Positions 1-6,469 are shown, numbered from the stretch's first letter. The stretch is 10,054 bases of DNA from an uncultured Mediterraneibacter sp. (GCA_934418295.1 CAKRWZ010000066.1:1-10054), one strand, 5' to 3'. Translations and numbers: made by a program. Notes: generated by a model not told the origin, from the letters alone.

Positions 1-75
1 TCGGGGTGACAGGATTCGAACCTGCGACCTCCTGGTCCCAAACCAGGCGCTCTAGCCAAGCTGAGCCACACCCCG
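1..75 (-). tRNA. tRNA-Pro (anticodon TGG)
   Basis: Read on the minus strand, this folds as a complete cloverleaf. The seven-base acceptor arm CGGGGTG pairs with CACCCCG, followed by discriminator A. The D arm is present, the anticodon loop TTTGGGA holds TGG, and the T arm carries GGTTCGAATCC. No CCA is encoded in the window, but the gene abuts the left edge, so the base after the discriminator cannot be seen. The anticodon decodes CCA and, by wobble, other proline codons. It is transcribed leftward from the promoter at 123-151. Confidence 0.96.
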
Positions 76-92
76 TCTTCCACGTTCATACG

Positions 93-110
93 TACACTTG
101 CTACACTTGC
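93..110. repeat. 9-bp tandem direct repeat in tRNA-Pro leader
   Basis: TACACTTGC occurs twice head to tail (93-101 and 102-110), between the tRNA-Pro promoter and the tRNA body. It would lie in the transcribed 5' leader that RNase P removes. No function is evident; replication slippage is the simplest source. Confidence 0.6.
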
Positions 111-122
111 GACGCAGACATT

Positions 123-151
123 ATTATATAACAGGGATTTTAAGTTGTCAA
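123..151 (-). promoter_or_regulatory. Consensus sigma-A promoter of tRNA-Pro
   Basis: On the minus strand a perfect TTGACA (plus-strand TGTCAA at 146-151) and a perfect TATAAT (plus-strand ATTATA at 123-128) are separated by exactly 17 bases. Transcription would start near position 116 and give a leader of about 40 bases before the mature tRNA. A fully consensus promoter fits a stable RNA gene. The -35 box faces away from the SPFH operon, so the two units diverge. Confidence 0.9.
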
Positions 152-230
152 TAAAAAAATAAGCTAGTTTTGTCATGTTTAAAAAATTTTTTTGAAAAAG
201 AAGAAAAAAAGGAATCTTAATTTAAAAAGC

Positions 231-259
231 TGTAAAGCAAAAAAAGATTATGATAAAAT
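231..259 (+). promoter_or_regulatory. Candidate promoter of the SPFH/zinc-ribbon/TPM operon
   Basis: An extended -10 element (TG at 251-252, one base, TAAAAT at 254-259) lies about 60 bases before the SPFH start codon. The best -35 at 17-base spacing is TGTAAA (231-236), matching three of six consensus positions. The surrounding DNA is very A/T-rich, so chance matches are likely; the TG dinucleotide is the main support. No conserved stress-regulator operator was recognised. Confidence 0.4.
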
Positions 260-318
260 AAAAAGTAAAGAAAAAGGCAGAACAGAGGTGCGAAGCCAAG
301 AAAAGAAAGGAGAGTATT

Positions 319-1653
319 ATGGGACTTATCAGAGCCGGACTTGCGGCAGCCGGAGGAACTTTGGCTGATCAATGGAAAGAGTTTTTCTATTGTGAAGCTT
401 TGGAGAAGGAGGTCTTGGTCAGAAGAGGCTATAAAAAGACGTCCGGTCGTTCCTCCAATAAAAAAGGAAACGATAATATCATCACAAGCGGATCCGGGAT
501 CGCCGTGGCAGACGGACAGTGTATGATTATCGTGGAACAGGGGAAAATCGTAGAGGTATGCGCGGAACCGGGAGAGTTTACATATGACGCTTCCACAGAG
601 CCCAGCATTTTTTCGGGAAGTTTGGGAGAGGGACTTATGGAAACCTTCCGGACGATCGGAAAGCGTTTTACTTATGGCGGAGATACGGGAAAAGATCAAA
701 GGGTGTACTATTTTAATACGAAAGAACTTGTGGAAAACAGATTCGGCACACCGAATCCGATTCCGTTTCGGGTGGTAGATTCCAAGATAGGACTGGATAT
801 CGACGTTTCGATCCGCTGCTCCGGTATATATTCCTATAAAATCGAAGATCCGCTCTTGTTTTATGCAAATGTATGCGGAAATGTATCCGATGAGTATACC
901 CGCGATGAGCTGGACGGGCAGCTGAAGACGGAATTTATCAGCGCATTGCAGCCGGCGTTTGGCCGACTTTCTGAGCTGGAGCTTCGCCCCAATCAGATTG
1001 TGACCCACAATACAGAGCTGGAAAATGCTATGAATGCAGCGTTGTCTGAAAAGTGGGGTGCACTTCGCGGATTGAAGGTGGTCAGTATTGCCCTGGGCTC
1101 TGTTACGTTGCCGGAGGAAGACGCAGAGCTGATTAAGCAGGCACAGAGAACGGCGATTATGCGGGATCCTACGATGGCAGCGGCGACACTGGTAGGAGCA
1201 CAGGCAGACGCCATGAAGGCAGCGGCATCCAATGAAGCAGGAGCAATGAGCGGCTTTATGGGAATGGGCATGGCCATGAACAATGGCGGTATAAACGCTC
1301 AGAATTTATTTGAGGTGGGGCAGCAGCAAGCAGCTGAAGCAAAGGAAACACAAGCAGCTCAGACAGTAAGCCAGGCACAGCCCCAGACCCGGGCGGCACA
1401 GCAGGAAAGCTGGACTTGTGCCTGCGGAGCGGTCAACACCGGAAAGTTCTGTTCAGAATGCGGACAGCCGAAACCGGAAAAGAGTGAGTGGATATGCTCC
1501 TGCGGAGCGGTCAACACCGGAAAATTCTGTCAGAACTGCGGTTCCCCAAAACCGGCAGGCGGACCGAAGATCTGTAAAAATTGCGGCTGGAAGCCGGAAG
1601 ATCCGAACCATTCGCCGAAGTTCTGCCCGGAATGCGGAACTGCTTTCCAATAA
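319..1653 (+). CDS. SPFH/band-7 protein with three C-terminal zinc ribbons (YdjI-like)
   Basis: This 444-residue protein of the SPFH 'virion core protein-like' family resembles Bacillus subtilis YdjI. Residues 1-30 match the family start (amphipathic GLIRAGLAAAGGTLADQW, then FFYCEAL). Residues 55-280 form the SPFH-type core, with the ITSGSGIAVADGQ and VVEV-like beta segments and a C-terminal helix. Residues 285-365 are Ala/Gln/Met-rich and low in complexity. Three zinc ribbons follow: C367/C369/C378/C381, C393/C395/C404/C407 and C419/C422/C436/C439. The first two are near-identical tandem copies. There is no signal peptide, so the protein is probably cytosolic and membrane-associated. AAAGGAG lies seven bases before the ATG. 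It heads a probable operon with the next two genes, whose relatives recruit PspA to stressed membranes in B. subtilis. The family assignment is strong; the stress role is inferred. Confidence 0.9.
   Translation: MGLIRAGLAAAGGTLADQWKEFFYCEALEKEVLVRRGYKKTSGRSSNKKGNDNIITSGSGIAVADGQCMIIVEQGKIVEVCAEPGEFTYDASTEPSIFSGSLGEGLMETFRTIGKRFTYGGDTGKDQRVYYFNTKELVENRFGTPNPIPFRVVDSKIGLDIDVSIRCSGIYSYKIEDPLLFYANVCGNVSDEYTRDELDGQLKTEFISALQPAFGRLSELELRPNQIVTHNTELENAMNAALSEKWGALRGLKVVSIALGSVTLPEEDAELIKQAQRTAIMRDPTMAAATLVGAQADAMKAAASNEAGAMSGFMGMGMAMNNGGINAQNLFEVGQQQAAEAKETQAAQTVSQAQPQTRAAQQESWTCACGAVNTGKFCSECGQPKPEKSEWICSCGAVNTGKFCQNCGSPKPAGGPKICKNCGWKPEDPNHSPKFCPECGTAFQ
1423..1523 (+). repeat. Duplicated zinc-ribbon coding repeat (78-bp period)
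   Basis: An identical 23-base stretch beginning TGCGGAGCGGTCAACACC occurs at 1423-1445 and again at 1501-1523. The 78-base offset is exactly 26 codons. Each copy encodes CGAVNTGKF inside a W-x-C-x-C...C-x-x-C ribbon. The near-identical DNA indicates a recent in-frame duplication within the SPFH gene. Confidence 0.85.
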
Positions 1654-1741
1654 AAACCATAGTATAAAGTAAGAGCGTAAATAAAAAACAGACAAATCCT
1701 TTTGTAATGAAAAGAGATACGAAGGGGAGAGGAGGAGAATT

Positions 1742-2836
1742 TTGGGAGATATACAAGAATATAAATGTCCTTGCTGCGGCGGAGCGATCGCTTTTGACAG
1801 CACTTTACAGAAAATGAAGTGTCCGTACTGCGATACGGAATTTGATATGGAAACGCTGAAGGATTATGATGAAAGTCTCGGCCAGGAAGCAGCAGATGAG
1901 ATGGAGTGGGAGCAGCCCACAGGAAGCGAGTGGAAAGAAGGAGAGACTGACGGGCTTCGAACCTACGTCTGTAAATCCTGCGGCGGCGAGATTGTGGGAG
2001 ATGCTGAGATGGCGGCAACATCTTGTCCGTTTTGCGGCAATCCGGTAGTATTGATGGGGCAGTTTACGGGAGACCTGCGGCCGGACTATGTCATCCCCTT
2101 TAAGCTGGATAAAAAAGCAGCAAAAGAAGGCCTGATGAAGCATGTTTCCAAGAAACCGTTGTTGCCGAAGGTGTTTAAAGACCAGAATCACATTGACGAG
2201 ATCAAAGGAATTTACGTGCCGTTTTGGCTGTTTGATGCAGATGTACAGGCGAATATCCGGTATCGTGCCGAGTCAGTGCGCTGCTGGAGTGACAGCGATT
2301 ATGATTATACAGAAACCAGTCATTATCTGATACACCGTGGCGGAACAGCCGAATTTGAGCAAGTTCCGGTGGACGGCTCTTCCAAGATGGAGGATACGCT
2401 GATGGAATCCATTGAGCCTTTCCGCTTTTCAGATGCGCAAGAATTTCAGACAGCTTATCTGGCAGGCTATCTGGCAGACCGCTACGATGTGACGGCAGAA
2501 GAAAGCATCGGGCGAGCCAATGAGCGGATCAAACGTTCCACAGAAGAAGCGTTTGCAGAAACGGTTACGGGATATTCTGCAGTGCAGGTAGAAAACAGCA
2601 ATATTCGCCTGCAGAACGGAGAGGCAAAATATGCCATGTATCCGGTGTGGATGTTGAATACGAATTGGAACGGAAAGAAATATACCTTTGCAATGAACGG
2701 ACAGACCGGTAAATTCGTAGGAGATCTTCCGATTGACAAGGGCGCGGTCATGAAATGGCTGCTGGGGTTGACGGCAGGCTGCGGTGTTCTGGCCTACGGT
2801 GTCATGTTCTTACTGCGGATCATTGGAATTATATAA
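1742..2836 (+). CDS. Double zinc-ribbon protein with C-terminal membrane helix (YdjG-like)
   Basis: This 364-residue protein belongs to the 'TFIIB-type zinc ribbon-containing' family that includes B. subtilis YdjG. Ribbon one uses C9/C12 and C27/C30; ribbon two uses C77/C80 and C95/C98. A conserved middle domain follows (VIPFKLDK near 117-124, GIYVPFWLFD at 156-165). Near 300-330 it has the family signature YPVWMLNT...YTFAMNGQTGKFVGDLP. One hydrophobic helix at about 336-358 anchors the C-terminus. The start is TTG, chosen because GAGGAGGAG lies just upstream and the first ribbon would be lost with a later start. The gap to the SPFH gene is 88 bases with no convincing terminator, and the next gene's ribosome binding site overlaps this stop. 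The family role is recruitment or anchoring of envelope-stress proteins; no enzymatic activity is suggested. Confidence 0.88.
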   Translation: MGDIQEYKCPCCGGAIAFDSTLQKMKCPYCDTEFDMETLKDYDESLGQEAADEMEWEQPTGSEWKEGETDGLRTYVCKSCGGEIVGDAEMAATSCPFCGNPVVLMGQFTGDLRPDYVIPFKLDKKAAKEGLMKHVSKKPLLPKVFKDQNHIDEIKGIYVPFWLFDADVQANIRYRAESVRCWSDSDYDYTETSHYLIHRGGTAEFEQVPVDGSSKMEDTLMESIEPFRFSDAQEFQTAYLAGYLADRYDVTAEESIGRANERIKRSTEEAFAETVTGYSAVQVENSNIRLQNGEAKYAMYPVWMLNTNWNGKKYTFAMNGQTGKFVGDLPIDKGAVMKWLLGLTAGCGVLAYGVMFLLRIIGII

Positions 2837-2849
2837 GGAGGAGAATGAG

Positions 2850-3680
2850 ATGAAAAGAAAACGTTTATCAAAGCTGGTTATTTTCTTTTTGAGCCTTTTC
2901 CTGCTGTTTCCGGTGAAAACGGTGTTGGCAGAGGAAGAGAATATAGATGATATTTCGGATCTGGTTTATCCGAGACTTTTGGACGATGCCGGTCTTTTGA
3001 CGGATGCAGAAGCAGCCGAGCTTTTGAATCAGCTGGATGAGGTCAGCGAACGGCAGAATTTTGACGTGGTAATCATCACAGTGGACAGCCTGGGAGACGA
3101 AACCGCACAGCAGTTCGCAGATGAGGTTTATGAGGCCTGCGGATATGGCTACGGAGAGGAACACGACGGGATTTTGCTTTTGATCAGCATGGAGGATCGG
3201 GACTGGGCCATTTCCACCACCGGTTATGGGATCACAGCGTTTACACGCTCCGGACAGGAATATCTGGTCGATCAGTTCAAACCAGATCTTTCGGATGGAA
3301 ATTATTTGAAAGCGTTTCAAATCTTTGCGGAAAAAAGTGATGATTTCCTGACCCAGGCAGCAAACGGGGAGCCTTACGGAAAAGGAAACATGCCTTATAT
3401 TCCATTGTCCTGGCTTCACATCGTGATTGCGGCAGGTATAGGTCTGCTGATCGGAGGCATTACCGTCGGGGTGATGGCCGGAGGCATGAAATCTGTAAGA
3501 AGACAGGCGGCGGCTAAGGATTATCTGCGGGAAGGAAGCCTGAACCTCACGGACAGCAGGGATGTGTTCCTGTACCGGACATTGGATCGGAGAGAACGGC
3601 CGAAGGAGGATGACGATCATTCGGATGTGCACACGTCTTCTTCGGGTACGAGCCACGGAGGAAGCAGCGGAAAGTTTTAA
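2850..3680 (+). CDS. TPM-domain membrane protein (YdjH-like)
   Basis: This 276-residue protein has a signal peptide at 1-27: a basic MKRKR start, a hydrophobic core, and a likely cut after VLA. An extracellular TPM domain spans about 40-172, with the family signatures LLDDAGLLT, FDVVIITVDSL, DGILLLISMEDRDWAISTTGYG and the Y/F-rich helical end. One membrane helix lies at about 188-212. The cytosolic tail is charged and ends in the Ser/Gly-rich SHGGSSGKF common in this family. The ATG at 2850 is preferred to an in-frame GTG-type start at 2784: it follows AAGGAGG, and the upstream start would bury the signal peptide. The ribosome binding site overlaps the previous stop, implying translational coupling. 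In B. subtilis, YdjH partners YdjG in membrane recruitment of PspA. 'TPM phosphatase' is only a family label; no phosphatase activity is claimed here. Confidence 0.9.
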   Translation: MKRKRLSKLVIFFLSLFLLFPVKTVLAEEENIDDISDLVYPRLLDDAGLLTDAEAAELLNQLDEVSERQNFDVVIITVDSLGDETAQQFADEVYEACGYGYGEEHDGILLLISMEDRDWAISTTGYGITAFTRSGQEYLVDQFKPDLSDGNYLKAFQIFAEKSDDFLTQAANGEPYGKGNMPYIPLSWLHIVIAAGIGLLIGGITVGVMAGGMKSVRRQAAAKDYLREGSLNLTDSRDVFLYRTLDRRERPKEDDDHSDVHTSSSGTSHGGSSGKF

Positions 3681-3687
3681 TTGAGCG

Positions 3688-3716
3688 TTGTAAACCAAAA
3701 AGGGGTATGCTATAAT
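3688..3716 (+). promoter_or_regulatory. Promoter of tRNA-Leu
   Basis: TTGTAA (3688-3693) and a perfect TATAAT (3711-3716) are 17 bases apart, with an extended -10 TG at 3708-3709. Transcription would start near 3723, about ten bases before the mature tRNA. It begins eight bases after the TPM stop codon. No hairpin separates the two, so operon read-through into the tRNA is possible. Confidence 0.85.
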
Positions 3717-3732
3717 CAAACAGCGTGAGTAT

Positions 3733-3812
3733 GCGGCTATGGCGGAATTGGCAGACGCGCTGGTCTTAGGAGCCAGTGGGCAACCGTGTGGGTTCAAGTC
3801 CCACTGGCCGCA
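3733..3812 (+). tRNA. tRNA-Leu (anticodon TAG)
   Basis: The 80-base gene has acceptor arm GCGGCTA pairing with TGGCCGC (one G-T pair) and discriminator A. The D arm contains AATTGGCAGACGC, typical of leucine tRNAs, and the anticodon loop CTTAGGA holds TAG. A class-II variable arm of about a dozen bases and a T arm with GGGTTCAAGTCCC complete it. It reads CUN leucine codons. No CCA is encoded. A 9-bp inverted repeat flanks it (3715-3723 and 3813-3821). Confidence 0.95.
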
Positions 3813-3864
3813 CTGTTTGATAAGAAGGCGTAAAGGACAAAAATTATCAATAAGCGAAAAGCTC

Positions 3865-3893
3865 TTGAATTAAAAAAAACAAAGGAGTAATAT
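3865..3893 (+). promoter_or_regulatory. Possible promoter of the small-protein/ATPase unit
   Basis: TTGAAT (3865-3870), a 17-base spacer and TAATAT (3888-3893, four of six matches) could start RNA near 3900. The -10 box lies in the left arm of the 18-bp palindrome, so the RNA would open with the hairpin core. The region is A/T-rich and the match moderate. No better promoter was seen between the palindrome and the gene at 3969. Confidence 0.3.
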
Positions 3894-3932
3894 AAAAAAA
3901 CATCTACTAGAGACAGATGTTTTTTTATATTA
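3888..3932. terminator. Perfect 18-bp A/T-rich palindrome, likely bidirectional terminator
   Basis: The left arm (3888-3905) TAATATAAAAAAACATCT is exactly complementary to the right arm (3915-3932), around a nine-base loop. Read rightward, the core stem ACATCT/AGATGT is followed by seven T's; read leftward it has the same layout. It is the only hairpin downstream of tRNA-Leu, so it probably ends that transcript. The core is GC-poor for a terminator. A possible promoter overlaps its left arm, so a leader or attenuator role for the next gene is an alternative. Confidence 0.65.
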
Positions 3933-3968
3933 CAAAATTCGTATATTTACATCAGGAGGTTGATAAAA

Positions 3969-4244
3969 ATGAAATCTGTATGGGGACATTTAGGGATTTT
4001 TGCAGGAGGTCTTCTTTTTGGGACGGCCGGAATCAAAATCCTGGGAAGTAAGGATGCGAAAAAAGCATACGCACACACGACAGCTGCAGTGCTTCGCATG
4101 AAAGAAAATGTAATGACAACGGTTACGAATATCCGGGAGAATGCGGATGACATTTTGGCAGATGCAAAAGACATCAATGCAAAACGTGATGCCGAAGAAG
4201 TGGTTGAGGATATTTCCGAAGCAGCTCAGGAGACAGAAGAATAA
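3969..4244 (+). CDS. Small single-helix protein preceding a P1B ATPase (DUF6110-like; PacL-like architecture)
   Basis: This 91-residue protein has a glycine-rich hydrophobic segment at about 4-25 (GIFAGGLLFGTAGIKIL, with G9/G13 and G14/G18 spacing that favours helix packing). A basic SKDAKKAY turn leads to a long amphipathic helix at about 28-72 and a strongly acidic tail (EEVVEDISEAAQETEE). It has no cysteines and no His/Asp-rich metal cluster. The ATG at 3969 sits eight bases after AGGAGGT; an in-frame TTG at 3960 overlaps that site and is rejected. I recall similar proteins labelled DUF6110 beside metal ATPases in Clostridia, but cannot confirm it here. Mycobacterial PacL1 (DUF1490, about 93 residues, one N-terminal helix) is co-encoded with the ATPase CtpC and acts as its scaffold or chaperone. 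The layout here is closely analogous, so an accessory role for the downstream ATPase is inferred. Confidence 0.8.
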   Translation: MKSVWGHLGIFAGGLLFGTAGIKILGSKDAKKAYAHTTAAVLRMKENVMTTVTNIRENADDILADAKDINAKRDAEEVVEDISEAAQETEE

Positions 4245-4254
4245 AGAAAATAAC

Positions 4255-4287
4255 GGGAGCTGCTTTACAGGCGGCTTCCTTTTCTTT
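4255..4287 (+). terminator. Intercistronic hairpin with U-tract (partial terminator or attenuator)
   Basis: GGGAGCTGC (4255-4263) can pair over all nine positions with GCGGCTTCC (4271-4279), allowing two G-U pairs, around loop TTTACAG. TTTTCTTT (4280-4287) follows. The U-tract runs directly into the ATPase ribosome binding site GGAGG (4288-4292). It may therefore reduce transcription into the ATPase, or hide or expose the site, making the small protein more abundant than the ATPase. Confidence 0.6.
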
Positions 4288-4298
4288 GGAGGCAGGCT

Positions 4299-6407
4299 AT
4301 GAAGTGTAAGATTTTACATGAATCCGGCGGAAGACTTCGGGTGCATCTGGATGTCAGACATATGACGTTGGAGCAGGCAGATCTTTTGGAGTATTATCTG
4401 CGGGATTCGAAAGAACATATAAAAGAAGTAGTGGTATATGACCGAACAGGAGATGCGGTTATTTACTACCACGGGGACAGAAAAGAAGTGCTGCTGCTCT
4501 TATCCAGATTTTCTTTCGAGGCAGCAGAGAAAGCAGACCTGGTGCCTGAGCATACATCACGGCAGCTGAACCGGGAATTTGAAGACAAGTTGGCAGGCGT
4601 GATCATGAAACGTATTCTGTTTAAAGCGTTTCTCCCGCAGCCGATTTCTTCTGTGGTGACGGCGGTGCGCTCGGTGCACTATCTGAAGAAGGGGTTGGTT
4701 TCGCTGCGGCACAAGAAACTGTCGGTATCGGTATTGGATGCGACGGCGGTGGGCGTGGCGATTGCCCGTGGAGATTTCGGCACGGCCTCTTCCGTTATGT
4801 TTATGCTGAATTTGGGTGAGATTCTGGAAGAGTGGACTCATAAAAAGTCGGTGGCAGATTTGGCCGGAGCAATGTCGCTGAAGGTAGAAAAGGTATGGCG
4901 CAAAACCAAAGACAGTGAAGAACTGGTACCGATCCAGGAGATCAAAGAACAGGATTGCATTGTGATCCGTACCGGAAATATGATCCCGCTGGACGGAAAA
5001 GTAGTGGAAGGCGAGGCCATGGTAAACCAGGCTTCGATCACGGGAGAATCTCTTCCGGTCAGAAAAGCGGCGGGAAGCTATGTATATGCCGGAACTGTTG
5101 TGGAAGAGGGCGAATGCGTCTTCTGCGTAGACAAGGTTTCGGGCGGCGGAAGATACGACAGGATCGTACATATGATCGAGGAATCGGAAAAACTGAAGTC
5201 GGTGGCAGAGGACCGTGCATCCAGACTGGCAGACCGGCTGGTGCCGTACACGTTGGGCGGAACCGTGCTGACCTATCTGGTGACACGGAACGTCATGAAA
5301 ATGCTGGCGGTGCTCATGGTAGACTTTTCCTGTGCTTTGAAGCTGGCAATGCCGATCACGGTGCTGTCGGCTATGAAAGAGAGCAGCCATTACGATATTT
5401 CCGTAAAAGGCGGAAGATTTATGGAAGCGGCAGCCCAGGCAGACACCATCGTGTTTGATAAAACCGGCACGCTGACCTATGCAAAACCAAAGGTAGAGCA
5501 GATCGTCACATTCGGCGGCCATTCGGAAAATGACATGCTGCGTCTGGCGGCTTGTCTGGAGGAGCATTATCCGCATTCTCTGGCCAATGCAGTGGTAGAA
5601 GAAGCGAAAAAACGGAATCTGCGCCACGAAGAGTATCATTCCAGAGTAGAATATGTGGTAGCACACGGAATCTCCAGTATGGTAGAAGAACGGAAGGTGA
5701 TCATCGGAAGCGCTCATTTCGTATTTGAAGACGAAAAATGTATCGTACCGGAAGGTGAGCACGAAAAATACGAGTCTCTGACAGATACTTGTTCCCATCT
5801 GTATCTGTCAATCTCCGGCGTGCTGGCAGCGGTGATCTGCATTTCAGATCCGCTGCGCAAAGAGGCGAAAGATGTAATGCGAGCTCTGAAAGACTGTGGC
5901 ATCAAGCACATTGTCATGATGACCGGTGACAATGAAAAAACGGCTGCGGCAGTGGCAAAAGCAGTCGGCGTGGATGAGTTTTATGCGGAGGTGCTTCCGG
6001 AGGATAAGGCGGCATTTATCCGAAAGAGGCGGGCAGAAGGCCATGGCGTGATCATGATCGGTGACGGGGTCAATGATTCTCCGGCTTTGTCTGAAGCGGA
6101 TGTGGGAATCGCCATCAATACCGGGGCAGCCATCGCAAAAGAGATCGCAGATATTACCATCGCATCGGATGATCTTTTTGAACTGGTCGTACTCCGTCAG
6201 TTGAGTGAAGCGCTGATGAAACGGATTCATTATAATTATCGGTTTATTGTAGGATTCAATCTGATGCTGATCGTATTGGGTGTGAGCGGTGTGATCCAGC
6301 CGACGGTATCGGCTTTGCTGCACAACATGTCTACCTTGGGGATCAGTATGAAGAGTATGACAAATCTGCTTCCGGAAGGAACAGAAGAATTGCGGGAAAA
6401 TGCATAA
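4299..6407 (+). CDS. P1B-type heavy-metal translocating ATPase with atypical FSC membrane motif
   Basis: This 702-residue membrane pump moves a transition-metal ion using ATP. Residues 1-75 form an HMA-like ferredoxin fold lacking the GMTCxxC metal site (only SGGRLRVHL at the expected place). Helices occupy about 105-180. The actuator domain carries TGES at 248-251. The phosphorylation site is DKTGTLT with D387; TGDN at 542-545 and GDGVND at 588-593 complete the P domain. The nucleotide-domain 'HP' is altered to H426-S427. The membrane motif normally CPC(A/S)L reads F343-S344-C345-A-L, keeping only the second cysteine and losing the proline. The last helix pair carries HNMST at 675-679. GGAGG lies six bases before the ATG. 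All catalytic residues are intact, so it should be active. The substrate cannot be read from this motif; Mn, Zn, Fe or Co are possible. Overall family is certain, metal unknown. Confidence 0.95.
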   Translation: MKCKILHESGGRLRVHLDVRHMTLEQADLLEYYLRDSKEHIKEVVVYDRTGDAVIYYHGDRKEVLLLLSRFSFEAAEKADLVPEHTSRQLNREFEDKLAGVIMKRILFKAFLPQPISSVVTAVRSVHYLKKGLVSLRHKKLSVSVLDATAVGVAIARGDFGTASSVMFMLNLGEILEEWTHKKSVADLAGAMSLKVEKVWRKTKDSEELVPIQEIKEQDCIVIRTGNMIPLDGKVVEGEAMVNQASITGESLPVRKAAGSYVYAGTVVEEGECVFCVDKVSGGGRYDRIVHMIEESEKLKSVAEDRASRLADRLVPYTLGGTVLTYLVTRNVMKMLAVLMVDFSCALKLAMPITVLSAMKESSHYDISVKGGRFMEAAAQADTIVFDKTGTLTYAKPKVEQIVTFGGHSENDMLRLAACLEEHYPHSLANAVVEEAKKRNLRHEEYHSRVEYVVAHGISSMVEERKVIIGSAHFVFEDEKCIVPEGEHEKYESLTDTCSHLYLSISGVLAAVICISDPLRKEAKDVMRALKDCGIKHIVMMTGDNEKTAAAVAKAVGVDEFYAEVLPEDKAAFIRKRRAEGHGVIMIGDGVNDSPALSEADVGIAINTGAAIAKEIADITIASDDLFELVVLRQLSEALMKRIHYNYRFIVGFNLMLIVLGVSGVIQPTVSALLHNMSTLGISMKSMTNLLPEGTEELRENA

Positions 6408-6418
6408 AAGAAATGTAA

Positions 6419-6450
6419 GGAGAGGTTCCGTCAGGAAAACCTCTCCTTTT
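6419..6450 (+). terminator. Intrinsic terminator after the P1B ATPase
   Basis: GGAGAGGTT (6419-6427) pairs perfectly with AACCTCTCC (6438-6446) across a short, partly paired loop and is followed by TTTT. It starts twelve bases after the ATPase stop codon and should end the plus-strand unit. Confidence 0.88.
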
Positions 6451-6469
6451 GCATTGCCAAGCATACGAC

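Noticed and set aside
2784..2849. Upstream in-frame extension of the TPM protein
   Set aside because: It overlaps the previous gene's end, lacks its own ribosome binding site, and would place 22 residues ahead of a clear signal peptide.
2868..3797. Minus-strand open frame antisense to the TPM gene and running into tRNA-Leu
   Set aside because: It begins inside the tRNA gene and mirrors the real TPM coding sequence; its composition is not protein-like.
3917..4051. Possible leader peptide starting at the ATG in the palindrome's right arm
   Set aside because: There is no good ribosome binding site before it, it overlaps the 91-residue gene out of phase, and it has no recognisable attenuation codons.
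4557..5798. Long open frame on the minus strand inside the P1B ATPase gene
   Set aside because: It is antisense to a gene with intact catalytic motifs, its translation is rich in His, Arg, Phe and Cys with no domain, and it has no convincing ribosome binding site.
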